A DNA stretch of 11,102 bases from Echinostoma caproni (lineage: Eukaryota > Platyhelminthes > Trematoda > Plagiorchiida > Echinostomatidae), in the NCBI GenBank assembly GCA_900618425.1, contig UZAN01057142.1, positions 1,953-13,054 of the forward strand, in the 5' to 3' direction. A program made the position numbers and the translations under genes. Below, in pieces: positions 8,184-11,102 of this stretch. Below the pieces are notes generated by a model, which had not been told where the DNA came from, did no database searches, and was given only the letters and a program-made list of their open reading frames with translations. The first letter of the stretch is position 1. Every line of letters begins with the position of its first letter.

Positions 8184-8208
8184 TATATATATATATATAT
8201 ATATATAT
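8184..8208. repeat. (TA)12 microsatellite
   Basis: An uninterrupted 25-nt alternating TA tract. It lies exactly where the RT similarity of element F ends (8209). Confidence 0.9.
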
Positions 8209-8885
8209 TAGTGCTTCTAAAAGTAGAAAATACTTCTCGGGTATTCCGTATCTTCGTAAACAATTCCAGAGTGCGAGGCGATCGATGGAGTGGAGGGCCG
8301 CTCTGATGTCCAAAAACGCTACGACGGTTTGTCTTCTGTATGTGTGGCGGTGTTCTAATAGCTGGTGAAGATTTGATCTATGCAGCCAGTGTGCACGAAA
8401 CTGGGTCTGCTCCTTGTGGACTTGCCTTTCGCGAAATGGGCTTAGTCCGCGTAATAAAACGGACGCTAGTAGCTTCAGCGCTACTGGAATCAGACTTATG
8501 CCCCTGTGGTTGGAACAGGCGGTACGATAGCCCTTGTACATGAGTGTAACAAACGATTCTCTCCGTGAGTGGGGTACACTTTCGACTTCCCAGATCTTCG
8601 AGAAGTCTGACAAGCTGTCTCACGAGAGCTTCTCCCCTATCCTTAAAGAGAGCCGGTTGCAAGGCGTCTGATCCAGTTGCCTTATGGCGGTTCACGGCTG
8701 GGAGTTCCTTTCGGACCTCCGTTTCTGTGGGCGATTCCGTGAATAGTGACTAGAACGCACTCCGAAGAGAACTACAGGGGGGAGCCAGCAAGGAAGGGGT
8801 GGTTGAACTGCAATACGAAGTGCTCTTCCCAGCGTTCCAAGCGTCGCTGAAGATTGCATATTAGCGTTACGCCTAACTCGCAAAT
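8209..8885 (-). pseudogene. Element F: N-terminal half of a non-LTR retrotransposon RT domain
   Basis: Minus-strand RT relic, in order: RRLERWEEHFVLQFNHP (about 8865-8815), the linker before RT; ESPTETEVRKELPAVNRHKA with TGSDALQPALFKD (about 8748-8632), RT motif region 0-1; a frameshift near 8600; VESVPHSRRES; CSNHRGISLIPVALKLLASV (about 8517-8458), which is motif 2a-like; SPFRERQVHKEQTQFRA; LLEHRHTYRR; VAFLDIRAALHSIDR with the motif A aspartate codon at about 8310; and WNCLRRYGIPEKY. Similarity ends abruptly after LLEAL at 8209. The YADD half, endonuclease and tail are absent. Two or more frameshifts and a deletion in the QTQFRA..LHQLL region make it inactive. Loss of the 3' half is unusual for a LINE insertion and implies later deletion or rearrangement. 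Confidence 0.85.
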
Positions 8886-8976
8886 TGTTTCACTAACGCA
8901 CTGTTTTGGGGGTCCGTAGCACGGATGAGTCGCATATTTTTACACCTAGCTACTGATTCCATCTCCTTGGCAGATC

Positions 8977-9231
8977 ATGAGCAAGCAAAGCAGTGTAATC
9001 ATCAGAGATGGAGAAAAGCAACTCCGCTGTACGATTCATGAAAATAATCGGTTGATTGAGGTGACCATCAGCTGGAAAACTTATGCGCGACGGGCTACTT
9101 TCAAAGGGAACACCTTTAAATCTTTATTCATTATTACCATCGATCGCGGTGTCGTGGATAAGTTATTCCGGATGAAAAGTTTCAGACAAATGTTAGATAT
9201 GGGTGTTTGCTATATATTTCCCATAACCTGA
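8977..9231 (+). CDS. Unrecognised 84-codon ORF on the plus strand inside intron 2
   Basis: Starts MSKQSSVIIRDGEK and ends DMGVCYIFPIT before a TGA stop. Composition is balanced and lysine/arginine-rich, with alternating hydrophobic and polar residues suggesting beta strands (RLIEVTISW; SLFIITIDRG). It has no signal peptide and no recognised domain. An acceptor-like tract, ctccttggcag, ends three bases before the ATG, so it could be an exon of a nested plus-strand gene rather than a stand-alone ORF. It lies between element F and repeat E copy 2 and may be transposon-derived. The chance of a random 84-codon frame in this much DNA is not small, so support is weak. Confidence 0.2.
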   Translation: MSKQSSVIIRDGEKQLRCTIHENNRLIEVTISWKTYARRATFKGNTFKSLFIITIDRGVVDKLFRMKSFRQMLDMGVCYIFPIT

Positions 9232-9511
9232 ACTAAGCGCCCCTCTGAGCAAGTGGTGCTGGTACGAACCTCACCATGAATCGTATCCTATTATCTTATT
9301 ATCTTGTCTATGTTGGCTTGTGATACACACTTTGGCACATATGTACGCTTTTACATCGTGCAGGATTCACATTGAAAGTTAAACTTATTTCCTAATAGTG
9401 TTTTTGATGAAACTTGCATTTTAATAAGTTTCCTCGTTATCCTGTTCATCGAGTCTCAATCATGTGTCAAGATTATGTCCAGATTGACCCCAAGTAACGG
9501 TATTTTTTCAC

Positions 9512-9990
9512 CAAGTGAGAAGGCGAAAGTGACACTCGGGGCTACAATCGGGTCGGTTGACAAATGACAGTTCACTTGGGGGAGTTAGAAAAAACCCATG
9601 ATTCCAAACCCACCAAGAGGCGCACGAACCACACACACAAACCTTCCTGGTTGTGGCAATGGCCACCGACTCAGTTGGATATGGGGGGGGGTACATTGGG
9701 CACTTCGCACGTAAAGCCCTACCCGATGAACTGGACATCGGCCCCAAAATGGATGTCGGTTTTCACGCGCCACCCCGCTGCCTTATAGGTCACGCTTTGA
9801 TTAGCCGAAGGCTCTGGTTGTAAATTCCCCGGGGAATCTCACCTACCCTCGCTTGGGCAACCTCGCAGTATTCCGACCACATGCAAATCATAGAACCTTT
9901 TCTTCTCATGAAGATTATTGTACCATGATTCGTTTGGCACACATTCTGTCCTCGAATGCGTGAAGTGCAAGTATACAATATACTCCATAA
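9512..9990 (+). repeat. Dispersed repeat E, copy 2
   Basis: Second copy of the repeat at 3010-3490, same orientation, about 6.5 kb away, inside intron 2 and antisense to the coiled-coil gene. It carries a G9 run at 9683-9691 where copy 1 has none. Short open frames exist on both strands (up to 90 codons, minus, 9790-10062) but the two copies do not conserve one reading frame, so it looks non-coding or fully decayed. Family unknown to me. Confidence 0.75.
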
Positions 9991-10593
9991 GTTGATCGAG
10001 GTTTCCTTTCCTCTCTCTTCTTTGAAACAAGTCTGATCCCGGTCAGTCTTGCATATTCGCACTTACCTCTGCATCGTGTGCTTGGAGGTGGTCAGTAAAT
10101 TTAACTTCACCGTACTCCGCTGCATTGTTTTGATGACGATATCAGAAGAGAAAGGTTGGGGATCTGCACGGAAATTAGGCTAGATTTCGATCGGATAGTA
10201 TTCTGCTTAGGTGAATCGCGGGCCCGTATTTTTGTAATAATGATAGGTATGCCGACATTTAATAGACATAATTCAGAGAGATGAGATATAAGTAACTAGT
10301 TCGACACTAACTGGGATGCTATAAAAGCTAGCTATAAAAGACCTACTTAAGCCGCACCATAACCTTCGGCAGGCATTAAGAACTATCTTGGACAAATCCC
10401 CATGGCAAGAAAACCCCTCCAAAATCAGAAAAGTTGAATTAATAGGTTTATGATTGTTCTTCAGAAGTTCTTTGATTAGGAAGGCATATGCAGAAAGCTG
10501 ATAAAGTTTCGTGGCAAACTGCCGCGCGTGAGCTATACAAAAAGGAAAATCCCGAGTTAATGCGCACTATCATCAGATATTCTATAAACTTGC
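9991..10593. other. Distal part of intron 2 without recognised feature
   Basis: About 600 bp with no open frame of interest. A 13-bp-period duplication, gctataaaag at 10318-10327 and 10331-10340, is TATA-like but lies within the proposed intron, and no plus-strand gene follows in the correct place. Confidence 0.45.
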
Positions 10594-10898
10594 CTTCATC
10601 TCTTTATCATTTTTATCGGCGGAAAGTTTGAGAGCTTCAACTTCCGCCCGCAGTTTCGCAGTTTCCGTACTGGCGCTCACCAACTTGGAGCACAGATTGC
10701 GTACATATTTCGCTCGAATCTCCTCCGTACTCGCTACCTGTACCGCTGGGGGAAAAAAATGACGACCTACATTCTGGTCCAACGATTTTACTATCTCTTC
10801 TGTACTTATAGTTGTTTCATTGGGGATATACTGTAATGTAACACTTAACGCAGACTGCAGTTGCTCCCTGAGCAAAAAACTTGATTCGTTCACAGCGT
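10594..10898 (-). CDS. Coiled-coil protein gene, exon 2
   Basis: 305 nt, residues 39 (completing a split Asp codon) to 140. The acceptor is ttgattttgcag; the donor is gcaagt, a GC-type site. The peptide has an amphipathic start (AVNESSFLLREQLQSALSVT), a middle segment with STEEIVKSLDQNVGRHFFPP, and a clear coiled-coil stretch from about residue 106 with Leu/Val at heptad spacing (KLRAEVEALKLSADKNDKEM). It is rich in Glu, Lys, Ser and Ala, with no membrane segment. The frame is open throughout. Three codons past the proposed donor it meets a TAG stop, so without splicing the protein would end at 143 residues. I do not recognise the family; a structural or adaptor role is a guess from the coiled coil only. 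Confidence 0.8.
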
Positions 10899-10929
10899 CT
10901 GCAAAATCAAATTAACAGAGCAAACTTAC
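10899..10929 (-). other. Intron 1 of the coiled-coil gene (31 nt)
   Basis: Begins gtaagt and ends ttgcag on the minus strand, is T-rich inside and contains a stop in the exon 1 frame. The length is far below the usual animal minimum but fits the micro-introns known at the 5' ends of fluke genes. It splits a codon after its first base on both sides. Confidence 0.8.
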
Positions 10930-11044
10930 CGAGAGCTTTACCGAGCACATCCGCTGCTGTTTGCAGCCTAGTCAGTGCTTCTCGTTCTGCGTTATCTTTT
11001 TCGTTAACAACTACAAAGTCTTCGGTAGAATCCTCGGAAGCCAT
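10930..11044 (-). CDS. Coiled-coil protein gene, exon 1 (start of protein)
   Basis: 115 nt encoding 38 codons plus one base, beginning MASEDSTEDFVVVNEKDNAE. This ATG is chosen because it has A at -3 and G at +4 (gattATGG), a good Kozak context, and because the frame joins exon 2 exactly after removal of the 31-nt intron. The N-terminus is acidic with a short hydrophobic FVVV patch and no signal peptide, so the protein is probably cytosolic. Exons 1-4 together give 214 residues within the window, and the gene runs off or continues beyond 6859. Upstream of the ATG only 58 bp are visible, with an aggtc triplicate near the window edge and no recognisable promoter. Family not recognised. Confidence 0.8.
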
Positions 11045-11086
11045 AATCGAGAAATTCAGAGGAGTGCAAATAACCCGCGATCTCTC

Positions 11087-11102
11087 AAGGTCAGGTCAGG
11101 TT
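11087..11102. repeat. Short ggtca tandem repeat at the window edge
   Basis: About three units of aggtc/ggtca (caaggtcaggtcaggtt) end the window, 40-60 bp upstream of the coiled-coil gene's ATG. Direct repeats of AGGTCA-like half-sites resemble nuclear-receptor response elements, but the array is cut by the window and this is speculation. Confidence 0.3.

Larger units (their letters stand above)
8067..10593 (-). other. Intron 2 of the coiled-coil gene (2527 nt, GC-AG)
   Basis: Reading the minus strand, exon 2 ends atgaag and the intron begins gcaagt, a close match to the consensus of GC-type donors (AG|GCAAGT). It ends tttcag before exon 3. It harbours element F in the same sense as the gene, repeat E copy 2 in the opposite sense, a (TA)n tract and a small plus-strand ORF. 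Without splicing, the frame stops three codons later. Confidence 0.65.

Noticed and set aside
7912..8613. 233-codon minus-strand open frame as one protein
   Set aside because: It is an accidental fusion: element F RT codons, a (TA)n tract, intron sequence and exon 3 read out of its real phase.
10318..10340. Two TATA-like gctataaaag motifs
   Set aside because: They lie inside the proposed intron 2 with no gene start downstream; better explained as a short tandem duplication.
1..11102. tRNA, rRNA, CRISPR array, prokaryotic operon or a novel defence-type system
   Set aside because: No tRNA boxes with cloverleaf, no rRNA-like segment, no regular spaced repeats and no intact enzyme genes. The content is eukaryotic repeats plus one split gene.

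Overview
The window looks like eukaryotic, intron-bearing, repeat-rich DNA, most likely from a digenean trematode (fluke). Three things point there. Several broken reverse-transcriptase (RT) fragments carry the sequence signatures of the non-LTR retrotransposons that litter fluke genomes. A split gene has a 31-nt intron, a size typical of the 5' ends of schistosome and other fluke genes. There is no sign of bacterial gene organisation. The exact genus cannot be fixed from the sequence. Base composition (neither AT-rich nor GC-rich by eye) fits a fasciolid, opisthorchiid or paragonimid fluke better than AT-rich Schistosoma, but that is inference.

Layout. 1-2500 is a graveyard of nested LINE pieces. 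Element A (plus strand, 1 to about 1200) is a non-coding-looking leader fused to the middle of an RT domain. A 464-bp, 5'-truncated LINE copy (element B, minus strand, 673-1136) is inserted in it, flanked by a perfect 12-bp target-site duplication. Element C (minus, about 1342-2285) runs from just before the YADD catalytic box to the C-terminal stop. It abuts element D (plus, about 2290-2495), a second RT piece from a different family, head to head. 2500-6400 holds no recognisable gene. It contains one copy (about 3010-3490) of an unclassified dispersed repeat E, an AT-rich palindrome and a pyrimidine-rich block (about 5480-5960).

6859-11044 is the genic part. Four minus-strand exons join in matching phases: 11044-10930, 10898-10594, 8066-7993 and 7007-6859. 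They encode the first 214 residues of an acidic, coiled-coil protein that I do not recognise; its 3' end lies outside the window or was not found. Intron 1 is 31 nt. Intron 2 (2527 nt) uses a GC-AG donor and contains an RT fragment (element F), the second copy of repeat E and a small plus-strand ORF. Intron 3 is 985 nt.

The retroelement pieces are all defective: frameshifts, stops and truncations are visible. They do not form a working system. The only likely functional gene is the coiled-coil gene, and the most informative structures are the datable nested insertion, the GC-AG intron and the duplications beside both N runs.
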